Shown here: positions 1-6,572 of the stretch, one piece after another
Position numbering within the stretch: the first letter of the stretch is position 1
Layout: each line of letters begins with the position of its first letter
DNA from: DASRQZ01 sp964571275
GTDB taxonomy: Bacteria > Myxococcota_A > Polyangia > Fen-1088
Direction of reading: 5' to 3'
Assembly (NCBI GenBank): GCA_964571275.1
Contig: CAZNCQ010000132.1
Location: 1-19,016 of the forward strand
DNA: 19,016 nucleotides
Made by a program: the position numbers and the translations under genes
The notes under the pieces: model-generated
Seen by the model: the letters and a program-made list of their open reading frames with translations, nothing else
Told to the model about the DNA's origin: nothing
Database searches by the model: none

Positions 1-2
1 CG

Positions 3-713
3 TTCGAGGACGCGTTCTTCTTCAGCGTGCAGACCATGGCGACCATCGGCTACGGCGGCATGACGCCGGTGACCCGCTTCGCGCACATCGTGGTGACGAT
101 CGAGGCGATGACCGGCATCCTGTCGGTAGCGCTGATCACCGGCATCACCTTCGCGAAGTTCGCGCGGCCGACGGCGCGCGTGCTCTTCAGCGACAAGGTG
201 ATCCTGGCGCCGCGCAACGGCGTGCCGCACCTGACCTTCCGCGTCGCCAACTGGCGGCACAACCTGGTGTCCGAGGCGCACCTGCGCGTGATCATCCTGG
301 TCACCGAGACCACGCGCGAGGGCGAGACGCTGCGCCGTCAGGTCGAGGTGCCGCTGGTCCGCGACAACACGCCGCTGTTCGCGCTGAGCTGGACGGTCAT
401 GCATCAGATCGACCAGGGCAGCCCGTTCTTCGGGCTCGACGCGCTCGAACAGCTGCGCGCCGGCAACGCCGAGATCTTCGTGACCCTGACCGGCCTCGAC
501 GAGGCGATGGGCCAGATCCACGCGCAGCACTCGTACCGCCTGGACTCCATCGTCACCAACGTGCGCTTCGCCGACGTCCTGACGTTGCGCCCCGATGGCC
601 TGCGCGAGATCGACTACCGCCGCTTTCACGACGTGGTGCCGTTGGCGCCCGAGCACCACCTCGACAACGAATCCGCTTCCGGCCCGGCTTCTGGCAATAT
701 GACGCCGCCATGA
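3..713 (+). CDS. Inward-rectifier potassium channel, KirBac type (5' end outside window)
   Basis: Forms a tetrameric K+ channel in the inner membrane. The reading frame is open from the window edge, so the true start and the first transmembrane helix lie upstream. The visible part starts in the pore helix (FEDAFFFSVQTMATIGYGG), which holds the K+ selectivity filter TIGYG. The second membrane helix follows (roughly IVVTIEAMTGILSVALITGI). The remaining ~185 residues match the cytoplasmic immunoglobulin-like domain of prokaryotic Kir channels, with family-typical stretches such as ARVLFSDKVILAPRNG, LTFRVANWRHN and the acidic/aromatic ALSWTVMHQID. That domain gates the pore in response to ligands. 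The stop codon overlaps the ATG of the next gene in an ATGA arrangement, so the two are probably translationally coupled. The family assignment is secure; the length cannot be judged because the gene is cut. Confidence 0.93.
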   Translation, partial: FEDAFFFSVQTMATIGYGGMTPVTRFAHIVVTIEAMTGILSVALITGITFAKFARPTARVLFSDKVILAPRNGVPHLTFRVANWRHNLVSEAHLRVIILVTETTREGETLRRQVEVPLVRDNTPLFALSWTVMHQIDQGSPFFGLDALEQLRAGNAEIFVTLTGLDEAMGQIHAQHSYRLDSIVTNVRFADVLTLRPDGLREIDYRRFHDVVPLAPEHHLDNESASGPASGNMTPP

Positions 714-1372
714 AACAGGTCCCGTCAGTTCTCGGTTTGACCATCGCATCCTTGTCCCTGGCTTCGCTGGCGGTGGCTTCGTTCGCCTGCAGCAGCAGCG
801 ACAGCGGAGGTGGCACCGGCGGGAGCGGAGGCGGCGGAAGCACCGGCGCCGGCGGGTCGATCAACCTCGACTCGGGAACCGGCGCCTGTGCGCCGCGCCC
901 CGGCTTGATCGCGGCCGCGCCGACCTGCGACAGCGTGGTGAACTCGGCGACGGCGATTCCGTTCACGGCGCTGACCGGCACGGCGCCGGCGCCCGCGGGC
1001 GGCACGGTGCTCGACGGGCTCTACGAGTCGACGAAGACCGGCGCATACGGAGCGACCACCGGCGGTGGCCGCCGCATCGCCTTCGTGCTCACCACCCTCG
1101 CCGATGGCACGAAGCACATGCTCTGGAACGGCGAGGTGCTCGACGCGGCCGGCGCCAACGTCACGACATCGTTCAAGGCTGACGCCACCGTCACCCTCGC
1201 GGGCACGCAGATCACCAACGCGACGGTGAACTGCGGATCGCCGTCGCCGCCGCCGCTGCCGGCCGCGTTCGACTACACCGTCTCGGGCGCCGACCTGATC
1301 CTGTCGCTCGCCACCGGCAGCACCACCGCCGCGACGACTTACACGCGCCGTGGCTGCGCGCCTGGCGACTAG
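710..1372 (+). CDS. Small predicted lipoprotein with Gly/Ser linker, function unknown
   Basis: 220 residues. The N-terminus is a signal peptide: Lys2, then a hydrophobic run from Val7 to Ala26, then Cys27 in the context ASFAC. This is an imperfect lipobox but is followed by SSSDS, as usual for lipoproteins. A Gly/Ser-rich linker (about 33-50) tethers a C-terminal domain of ~165 residues. That domain contains Cys56, Cys69, Cys169 and Cys212, which could form disulfides, and beta-strand-like alternation (FTALTGTAPAPAGGTVLDGLYE, AFVLTTLADGTKHMLW cut here). I do not recognise the domain. The ATG overlaps the stop of the upstream potassium channel gene by 4 bases, so the genes are likely cotranscribed. 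No link between the two functions can be inferred from sequence alone. Confidence 0.82.
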   Translation: MKQVPSVLGLTIASLSLASLAVASFACSSSDSGGGTGGSGGGGSTGAGGSINLDSGTGACAPRPGLIAAAPTCDSVVNSATAIPFTALTGTAPAPAGGTVLDGLYESTKTGAYGATTGGGRRIAFVLTTLADGTKHMLWNGEVLDAAGANVTTSFKADATVTLAGTQITNATVNCGSPSPPPLPAAFDYTVSGADLILSLATGSTTAATTYTRRGCAPGD

Positions 1373-1377
1373 CGCAA

Positions 1378-2403
1378 CTAGTGCCCGAAGCCTGGCGCGC
1401 GGCCCTGGCGCATCAGGTTCAGGAACCCCGAGACGCGGGTGAGCAGATCGTTCACCTGCGCCTCGCCGAGCGACACCTTGAGCGCGAACGTCGTCCCCTC
1501 GACGCGGCTGGTGATGCCGTCGAGCTCCGGGCCGAGCCCGAGCATCAGCACGCGCGGGTCGCGCTTGGCGCCCTGCACGGTCTCGCTGACCTTCGCCACC
1601 AGCACCTTGGCCTCCGAAGGATCGGCGAGATCCGCGGTGAATGTCGCTTCGAGCCCGGTGCCAAGCCCGATGCCCAGCGCCATGCGCGTGACCGACGCGG
1701 CGCTCTCGAAGCGCGGATCTTGCTGCAGCTGGCGGCGCAGCTCGACCGGCACGATCGCCGCCGCCCAGATCGCGTGGCCCGCCGCCGCGCGCTCGCAGAG
1801 CTGCACCAGCTCGAGATTCGTCTCCGCGCTGCCGCTCGCGGGCGCGCCGTCGGCGAGGTCCGCCATGCGCGCCGCCCAACCGCCGCCGCCGATCACCAGC
1901 GTGCGCCCGTCGAGGAAGAAACCGGCCAGCGACGGATCCTTGCGCGCGGCCCACAACGTGCGGCGACCGTGGGGTTTCGCCACCAGATCGTCGCCGTCCT
2001 TTTGCAGCGTGTCGCGCACGTAGGCGACCAGGCGCGACTCATCGAAGCGCTCGGCGCGCACGACGACGCCCAGCTCGCCGTGCAGCCGCGCCTCCTCGGG
2101 GAAGCCGACGACGATGCCATCGATCTGGCGCACGGGATCGAGGCCGGTGCGCTCGCGAAACGCCGCCAGACGCTTTTCGTCGTCGGGGTTCGACGCCGCG
2201 AGCGCGCTCAACTTGGCCGCGAACGGCGCGGCGCGCACCTGGTCGAAGTCGAACGCGACCACCGACCGCGTGTCGATCGGCAGCAGCGCGAGGCGGCCGT
2301 CGAGCGGGCCCGCTGCCTTGTCCGAACGGCCGCACGCGCCCCGACACGACGCGAGCGCGACAGCGAGAATGAGCAGCGAAGGGAGACGGGGAGCAGCACG
2401 CAT
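1378..2403 (-). CDS. Predicted lipoprotein, function unknown
   Basis: 341 residues from the chosen ATG. This start gives a clean lipoprotein signal: MRAAPRLPSLLILAVALASC, with canonical lipobox L-A-S-C and lipidated Cys20. The frame remains open upstream and in-frame ATGs exist at 2463 and 2526, but those would bury the signal peptide 20-41 residues in. The mature protein has no further cysteines apart from two near the lipid anchor and one mid-chain (QLCERA). It looks like a globular alpha/beta protein with repeated motifs such as GIVVGFPEE, GELGVVVRAE, GRTLVIGGGG and TTFALKVSLG. This resembles hypothetical periplasmic lipoproteins of myxobacteria, with no function known to me. Its stop lies 5 bases from that of the convergent lipoprotein gene. 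Upstream it is divergent from the RNase H gene across 58 bases. Confidence 0.8.
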   Translation of the reverse strand: MRAAPRLPSLLILAVALASCRGACGRSDKAAGPLDGRLALLPIDTRSVVAFDFDQVRAAPFAAKLSALAASNPDDEKRLAAFRERTGLDPVRQIDGIVVGFPEEARLHGELGVVVRAERFDESRLVAYVRDTLQKDGDDLVAKPHGRRTLWAARKDPSLAGFFLDGRTLVIGGGGWAARMADLADGAPASGSAETNLELVQLCERAAAGHAIWAAAIVPVELRRQLQQDPRFESAASVTRMALGIGLGTGLEATFTADLADPSEAKVLVAKVSETVQGAKRDPRVLMLGLGPELDGITSRVEGTTFALKVSLGEAQVNDLLTRVSGFLNLMRQGRAPGFGH

Positions 2404-2461
2404 CTCCAATGCCGACGCGACACTAGCAATCGCGGCGCGGTTTGCGCAATAGTCCTGCGCC

Positions 2462-3172
2462 ATGCCCTGGGCCAAGATGCGTTTTCGAGAGCAAGACGTC
2501 TGGGTGCGCGTCGACGCCGCGGGCAAGGCGGCGCTGGACGGCGCGGGCCGCGCCGAGATGAAGTACCGCGAGACCGACGAGAAGAGCTACCGCCCGTCGA
2601 TGGCCAACCTGACACCCATCGGCGGCGTCTTGGGCGCGCCGCGCGACCTGGCGCCGCCGGCGCGTCGCAACGCGCGCGGCCCGGCGAAGACGCCCGATCT
2701 ACCCGCCGCCATCCCCGGCGCGTTCGACGTCTGGACCGACGGCGCCTGCTCGGGCAACCCCGGCCCGATGGGCATCGGCGTGGTGGTGCTGCATGACGGC
2801 CAGCGCAAAGAGCTGGGCGAGTACCTGGGTGTCGGCACGAACAACATCGCCGAGCTCACGGCGATCGAGCGCGGGCTCGAGCTGGTCGCGCAAATCGCGA
2901 AAGAAGAAGCCAAGGAAGAGGCCGGCGGCGGCGACAAAGCAGTGAGCGCCCGCATGCGCCGCGTGCGCGTCTACAGCGACTCCGGCTACGCGATCGGTCT
3001 GCTCGAAAAAGGGTGGAAAGCCAAGGCCAACCAGGTGCTGGTCGAGCGCCTGCGCAAGCGCGTCGCCACCGTGCCCAACCTCGAGTTCGTCAAAGTGCCC
3101 GGCCACGCCGGCGTCCCCGAGAACGAGCGCTGCGACGAGCTGGCGCGCGGCGCGATCCTGCGGAGACGCTGA
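2462..3172 (+). CDS. rnhA: Ribonuclease HI with N-terminal extension
   Basis: Cleaves the RNA strand of RNA:DNA hybrids in the cytoplasm. The RNase H fold begins around residue 88. The four carboxylates are visible in order: Asp93 in WTDGACSGNPGP, Glu131 in NNIAELTA, Asp173 in YSDSGYAI and Asp225 in ENERCDELA. The flexible-loop histidine is His215 in VPGHAGVPEN. At 236 residues it is longer than the ~155-residue E. coli enzyme for two reasons. First, an N-terminal ~85-residue region (FREQDVWVRVDAAGK, Pro/Arg-rich 60-80) does not look like the eukaryotic hybrid-binding domain. Second, a Lys/Glu/Gly-rich insertion lies at about 146-160. Several myxobacterial RNase H proteins seem to share such an N-terminus (recollection, not a search). 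The ATG at 2462 has no clear ribosome binding site; Met6 (2477) is an alternative. It is convergent with the next gene, 28 bases away. Confidence 0.92.
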   Translation: MPWAKMRFREQDVWVRVDAAGKAALDGAGRAEMKYRETDEKSYRPSMANLTPIGGVLGAPRDLAPPARRNARGPAKTPDLPAAIPGAFDVWTDGACSGNPGPMGIGVVVLHDGQRKELGEYLGVGTNNIAELTAIERGLELVAQIAKEEAKEEAGGGDKAVSARMRRVRVYSDSGYAIGLLEKGWKAKANQVLVERLRKRVATVPNLEFVKVPGHAGVPENERCDELARGAILRRR

Positions 3173-3200
3173 CGGCCTGGCGATCAGATCAGATCCGAGG

Positions 3201-3686
3201 TCAGTGCCGGATCGTCGTGCTCAGCAGTTGCTCGCCGGTCGGCGCCATCGAGCCCGGCTGCGGCTCCGCGGTCACGAAGATGTCGAACTGGCGGTACGAC
3301 GTCATCGTGTCGAACTCGCCCTCCTGATCCTTGTTGACCGCGAGCGCGCCCAGGTTCTGCGGCGCCTCGTTCTCGTTCCCGGTCGCGAGCGGCTTCAACC
3401 AGACGACGTAACTGGACGCGCCGGTCGCGACCTTCTCCGGAGGCGCCATGTGCTTGACCGACACCGCCAGCTTCATGTTGCCGTTGTCGGCGTCCTTGAT
3501 GCTGACCGCGCCCTGCGCTGCCGGCACGCGCGGGCTGGCCAGCATCGGCGTGCCGCCCGACGAGGTGAACGGCATGTGACTGCACGCGACGCCCAACGGG
3601 AGCGCTAGCGCGCCCGAGAGCACCGCGAGCCGACCACAATCGCGCAAGCGGCTGCGCACCCAACCAATCGATTTGATCGAAGACAT
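3201..3686 (-). CDS. Small predicted lipoprotein, RskA-C-like domain
   Basis: 161 residues from the ATG at 3684-3686, chosen because an AGGAG ribosome binding site sits 7 bases upstream; the frame extends further but without such support. The N-terminus is basic (KSIGWVRSRLRDCGR) and followed by a hydrophobic stretch ending in Cys35 (LPLGVAC), so it is probably a lipoprotein with a non-canonical lipobox. The C-terminal ~100 residues resemble the extracytoplasmic domain of RskA-type anti-sigma factors. They share its order of a YVVWLKP strand, an NLGALAV strand, a glutamate/aspartate-rich turn and a closing FVTAEPQPGSMAPTGE block. No cytoplasmic zinc-finger anti-sigma domain is present, so a sigma-factor role is not supported. 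The gene lies 29 bases after the small heat shock gene on the same strand and is probably cotranscribed with it. A stress-linked envelope role is an inference from that context only. Confidence 0.8.
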   Translation of the reverse strand: MSSIKSIGWVRSRLRDCGRLAVLSGALALPLGVACSHMPFTSSGGTPMLASPRVPAAQGAVSIKDADNGNMKLAVSVKHMAPPEKVATGASSYVVWLKPLATGNENEAPQNLGALAVNKDQEGEFDTMTSYRQFDIFVTAEPQPGSMAPTGEQLLSTTIRH

Positions 3687-3693
3687 CGTGTTT

Positions 3694-3698
3694 CTCCT
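3694..3698 (-). promoter_or_regulatory. Ribosome binding site (AGGAG)
   Basis: On the minus strand AGGAG lies 7 bases before the ATG at 3684-3686, within a purine-rich run. It sits in the 29-base gap after the small heat shock gene. It decides the start of the lipoprotein gene against the upstream in-frame ATG at 3719. Confidence 0.8.
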
Positions 3699-3715
3699 TC
3701 TTTCTTTGCTCAGTC

Positions 3716-4393
3716 TCAACGGTTCGGCTTGTTCTTGTCTTTGTCGCCGGGCTTCATCGCGCCCTCGGCGGCGGAGCCCGAGCTGGCGGAGCTGGTGTCA
3801 CTGCTGCCGCCGCCGTGAGGTGACGAGCTGCCGCCGCTCGCGCTTCCCGACACCTTTTCCTTCACCGCCTCCGCGGCCTGAATGACCTTCTCCTTGGCCT
3901 TCTCCGCCATCCCCGAGATCGACACGCGGCGGGGCTGAACCTCGGGGCGCTTGCTGACGGAGATGCGCAGCACGCCGTTCTTGAACTCCGCGGTCACGCG
4001 ATCCGGATCGGCACCTTCCGGCAGCGCAAAGTTGCGCGCGAACGTGCCGAACGAGCGTTCGTACGCGAAGTACTGGTCCTCCTCGTGGCGCTCTTCTTCT
4101 TCGCGGCGGCCGTTGATGCTCAGGTGATTGCCGGCCACCGAGATCTCCAGATCATCCTCGCGCACGCCGGGGACATCGGCGGTGAAGACGTAGGCGTCGC
4201 GCGTCTCTTTCACGTCGAAGCGCGGCGCGAACCCGCGCTCCATCATCATCGGACCGATCTCGCGCAGGGACTCGAACGGCCGCAGCGATCCCAGCTCGCG
4301 CAGGAGCTGAAAAGGCTCCCACATCGGGGAGAACATCGGCGAGAGATCCGCGTTCTGCGGGCGGCGTTCGTTCCTGCGGATGATGTTGGCCAT
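3716..4393 (-). CDS. Small heat shock protein (Hsp20 / alpha-crystallin family) with long C-terminal tail
   Basis: An ATP-independent holdase chaperone that binds unfolding proteins as oligomers. It has 225 residues; typical bacterial family members have about 145-165. The alpha-crystallin domain spans about 57-150 (PRFDVKETRDAYVFTADVPG start, strand LSINGRREEE, then the signature A-x-x-x-N-G-V-L at 135-142, AEFKNGVL). The C-terminal V-x-I anchor (RRVSISG, Val157/Ile159), used in oligomer contacts, is present. Beyond it lies an extra ~65-residue tail. This begins with a Lys/Ala/Glu-rich amphipathic helix (MAEKAKEKVIQAAEAVKEK) and ends in a Ser/Gly- and Lys/Asp-rich low-complexity stretch, likely disordered. 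The start has GGAGG 6 bases upstream, and that site can be paired in a hairpin (see the leader entry). It appears to be the first gene of a two-gene unit with the lipoprotein downstream. Confidence 0.95.
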   Translation of the reverse strand: MANIIRRNERRPQNADLSPMFSPMWEPFQLLRELGSLRPFESLREIGPMMMERGFAPRFDVKETRDAYVFTADVPGVREDDLEISVAGNHLSINGRREEEERHEEDQYFAYERSFGTFARNFALPEGADPDRVTAEFKNGVLRISVSKRPEVQPRRVSISGMAEKAKEKVIQAAEAVKEKVSGSASGGSSSPHGGGSSDTSSASSGSAAEGAMKPGDKDKNKPNR

Positions 4394-4399
4394 GCGAAA

Positions 4400-4434
4400 C
4401 CTCCGAGCGCCAACATGGCGATCGGAGGCTCCGA
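4400..4434 (-). promoter_or_regulatory. hsp20 leader: hairpin covering the ribosome binding site (candidate RNA thermometer)
   Basis: Read on the minus strand, the leader carries CCTCCGATCGCC, loop ATGTT, then GGCGCTCGGAGG, six bases before the ATG. The arms pair over 12 positions with a single mismatch, and the second arm contains the Shine-Dalgarno GGAGG. A second TCGGA copy upstream (4430-4434) can instead pair with TCCGA (4422-4426) across a 3-base loop, freeing the ribosome binding site. Small heat shock genes in other bacteria are often controlled by leaders of this kind (ROSE, fourU). No CIRCE or HAIR operator motif was seen. The pairing is directly visible; temperature sensing is inferred. 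The GC-rich stem may be too stable to melt at ordinary heat-shock temperatures. Confidence 0.5.
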
Positions 4435-4470
4435 GGCAAGACGGTGAAACCCTGACTTGGATCGCGCGCG

Positions 4471-5448
4471 TCAGGCCGTGGCAGCGGCGTGCGACGCGAC
4501 CTCAGCCAGTCGCTGAAACCGGGCACCGGCCGCTGCGATCTCGGCCAGCGTGTCGTCGAGCGCCGCCAACTTCACAGAAAGCGGGCGCCGCAGGTCCGGC
4601 TGGCGCGCAACCAGCTCAGCCGGGATCCGATCGACTTCAGCGTCGCAAAGATCGATGCCGTGAAGCTCGAGGTTGAAGAACGGCTCGCGCAGCGCCGCCG
4701 CGACCATCCGCTTTCGCATCCACTCGGGTGCCGTGATCAGGCTGGTCCCGATGACCGGCCAGCGCATCCAGCGCGTGACCGCCATGGGCAGCTCCACGAT
4801 GTCCAGCTTGCCTTGCCGGTAGGGCGCGCCCGCCGACGGATGGTACGGCCGTCGCGGGGCCATGAGCACGCGCGGGCTGCCGAGGAAGCTGCCCGACTTC
4901 CGCCCCACCAGCTGCATGGCGCCCATGACCGCCGCCTTCGCGCCGTAGTACGCCGCCGATGGAAATGCCGACGAGTCATAGCGGTAGCCACGCGCGGACA
5001 GGATGTCGATCACGTCGCCCGAGATTTCATAGCCGGGCGCGCGAAACCCGACCGGCGCCGCACCGCCGCAAGCGGCGATGGCCAGGTGTGCGCGGTCGAT
5101 CTCGCTGGCGATCGCCACCGGTCCCAGGCGCACGAGATCGTAGGGGTGTGAATAGCTGTGGTTGGCGAGCTCGTGCCCGTCGCGCGAGAGCGCCGCGAGC
5201 ACCGCGGCTCCCGCCGGGTCCTCGGCGAGATCACGCCCAACGACGAAGAACGTGGCGCGCAGCGCGTGGCGCGCGAAGAGCTCGCGAAAGCGTGGCAAGC
5301 AACGCTGCAGAATCGTGTAGCGCACGTCCGCGGACGGCATCCCCTCGAGCGCGTGAATACGGAAGTAACATTCGAGCGAATCGAGATCCACGGAAACCGA
5401 CGCGACGCGTGCCCCTCTGCCGCTGCCAACCATGGCTCTGCTTAACAT
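4471..5448 (-). CDS. Polysaccharide deacetylase (NodB homology domain, CE4-like)
   Basis: Predicted metal-dependent removal of N-acetyl (or O-acetyl) groups from a surface or exported polysaccharide. It has 325 residues. The NodB motifs are visible in order. Motif 1 is VSVDLDS, with Asp21/Asp23 as candidate base and metal ligand. Motif 2 is ELANHSYSH, with His97 and His101 as the H-x3-H metal ligands. Motif 3 is FRAPGY, with Arg136. A late LELHGID block carries His263. No signal peptide is visible, so it may act in the cytoplasm on a lipid-linked or nascent glycan. A Met at 5433 is an equally possible start; neither has a strong ribosome binding site. It lies 16 bases after the ketosynthase-like gene, so the two are very probably one operon. 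Overall it resembles bacterial exopolysaccharide-type deacetylases more than peptidoglycan ones (inference). Confidence 0.9.
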   Translation of the reverse strand: MLSRAMVGSGRGARVASVSVDLDSLECYFRIHALEGMPSADVRYTILQRCLPRFRELFARHALRATFFVVGRDLAEDPAGAAVLAALSRDGHELANHSYSHPYDLVRLGPVAIASEIDRAHLAIAACGGAAPVGFRAPGYEISGDVIDILSARGYRYDSSAFPSAAYYGAKAAVMGAMQLVGRKSGSFLGSPRVLMAPRRPYHPSAGAPYRQGKLDIVELPMAVTRWMRWPVIGTSLITAPEWMRKRMVAAALREPFFNLELHGIDLCDAEVDRIPAELVARQPDLRRPLSVKLAALDDTLAEIAAAGARFQRLAEVASHAAATA

Positions 5449-5464
5449 GCGTTCGGCAGCGCGC

Positions 5465-6523
5465 TCAATCGACGTCTGGTCCGGATTGCGCGTCGTTCAG
5501 GCGATCGTTGCGCGGCGGATCGGGCGCCGGAGGCGCGGGCGGCTCGAGCACCGCGGCCGCGCGCGAGGCCCCGTCGGTGCTAAACATCGTCAGCACCGGC
5601 CACTGCACCACGCCCTTGGCGAGCAGGAGCCCGGCGATCGCCAGCGACAGGACGCCTGCGGCCGCTCCGACATCGCCGAGCGAGATCGAAGGAATCAACC
5701 GCTGCGCCTGCGCCGCGTCGGACAGGGGCGGCCGCGCGTCGGCCACCGACATCTCCTCGAGCTGGCGCCAATCACCCGCGCCGTCGTGGCAGATCGCGCT
5801 CAGCGACGACGCGGCGACGCCGGCGCGCGCCAGCGCTTGCTCCGCCGCGGCGGCCAGCACCGCCGCCGCGGTGTTGAACGCCACGCCGCCGTCGCACCGC
5901 CCGACGCCGGCAATGATCGCCGCGCTGCCCGCGTCGGCGCGCAGCGAGAGCACCAGCGCCGCCCCCGCCTCGCCGGGAATGAACCCCGCCGCATTCCCCG
6001 GGCCCGCCACGCGCCCCGCAGCCACCTCGCGCGCGAGGCGCGACGGCGCCACCAGCGAGTCGACGCCGACGAGAAAGCACGCCGGCCATTCTCCAGACGC
6101 CAGCCGCTGCTCCACGAGCGCGAGCGCGTCCGGCAGCGCGCCCCGCCCTGTCGTGAAGACCTGGCTGCCGTCCGGATCGATCGCCAGATCGGCGTCGTCG
6201 AGCAGCCGCTGCAACAACCAGCGCCCGTCGCGCCCGAACGGCTCCAGCGACGGCGCGCAGATGACCGCCGGCAACGGCGGCTGTGAAAAGCGGTCCGCCA
6301 GGCACTCCTGCAGCGCCATCAGCGCGAGCACACGCAGCCGATCGATCCCGCGCACGTCGTCGCCGATGGCCGCCGGCCCTCCAATGATGGGCCGCCCGTC
6401 AGGCCCGACCGCCGGCAACGTCCGGAAGTGCCGCGCGTTCGTGTAGATCGAAGCCACCGACAGCGGCAGGTTGTCTCCCACCGCCGTGACCGCCCCCATG
6501 GCTTCAATCGCGAGCGCCCGCAT
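5465..6523 (-). CDS. Ketosynthase-fold protein lacking catalytic Cys and one His (probable pseudoenzyme)
   Basis: 352 residues from the ATG at 6521-6523. Its thiolase-like fold is recognisable from blocks in the order of FabB/FabF: MGAVTAVGDN near the start, ACFLVGVDSLVAP at 148-160, FIPGEAGAALVL at 181-192, CHDGAGDW at 245-252 and SISLGDVGAAAGVL at 279-292. By-eye alignment puts Arg127 (VFTTGRGALPDAL) where the acyl-accepting Cys should be. His246 is kept, but the GH of the usual KS-GH-GAAG block is GD (Asp284). Acyl condensation is therefore unlikely; a binding or structural role is more plausible. Database labels such as beta-ketoacyl synthase would overstate it. The frame stays open upstream to 6670, but that would overlap the preceding gene. 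It sits 49 bases after the Cys-rich lipoprotein gene and 16 before the deacetylase gene. Confidence 0.8.
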   Translation of the reverse strand: MRALAIEAMGAVTAVGDNLPLSVASIYTNARHFRTLPAVGPDGRPIIGGPAAIGDDVRGIDRLRVLALMALQECLADRFSQPPLPAVICAPSLEPFGRDGRWLLQRLLDDADLAIDPDGSQVFTTGRGALPDALALVEQRLASGEWPACFLVGVDSLVAPSRLAREVAAGRVAGPGNAAGFIPGEAGAALVLSLRADAGSAAIIAGVGRCDGGVAFNTAAAVLAAAAEQALARAGVAASSLSAICHDGAGDWRQLEEMSVADARPPLSDAAQAQRLIPSISLGDVGAAAGVLSLAIAGLLLAKGVVQWPVLTMFSTDGASRAAAVLEPPAPPAPDPPRNDRLNDAQSGPDVD

Positions 6524-6572
6524 GTTGGGCGAGGTATCGGCGATCGGCCGGGCCGGTTGCGGACGAGCAGGC

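Noticed and set aside
725..2796. Long frames antisense or out of frame to the two lipoprotein genes (725-1954 minus, 1381-2796 plus)
   Set aside because: No motifs, extreme Arg/Ala content; they overlap genes with signal peptides and sensible composition.
3180..3200. GATCAGATCAGATC short tandem repeat between convergent genes
   Set aside because: Only two and a half units of six bases and no stable hairpin; too little for a repeat or terminator call.
4435..4470. Heat-shock sigma-32 promoter or CIRCE/HAIR operator upstream of hsp20
   Set aside because: No CTTGAA...CCCCAT pair, no TTAGCACTC-N9-GAGTGCTAA and no CTTGAGT-N7-ACTCAAG was found in the region.
4959..6446. 495-codon open frame on the plus strand over the deacetylase and KS-like genes
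   Set aside because: Arg/Ser/Pro-rich composition, antisense to two genes with clear family motifs.
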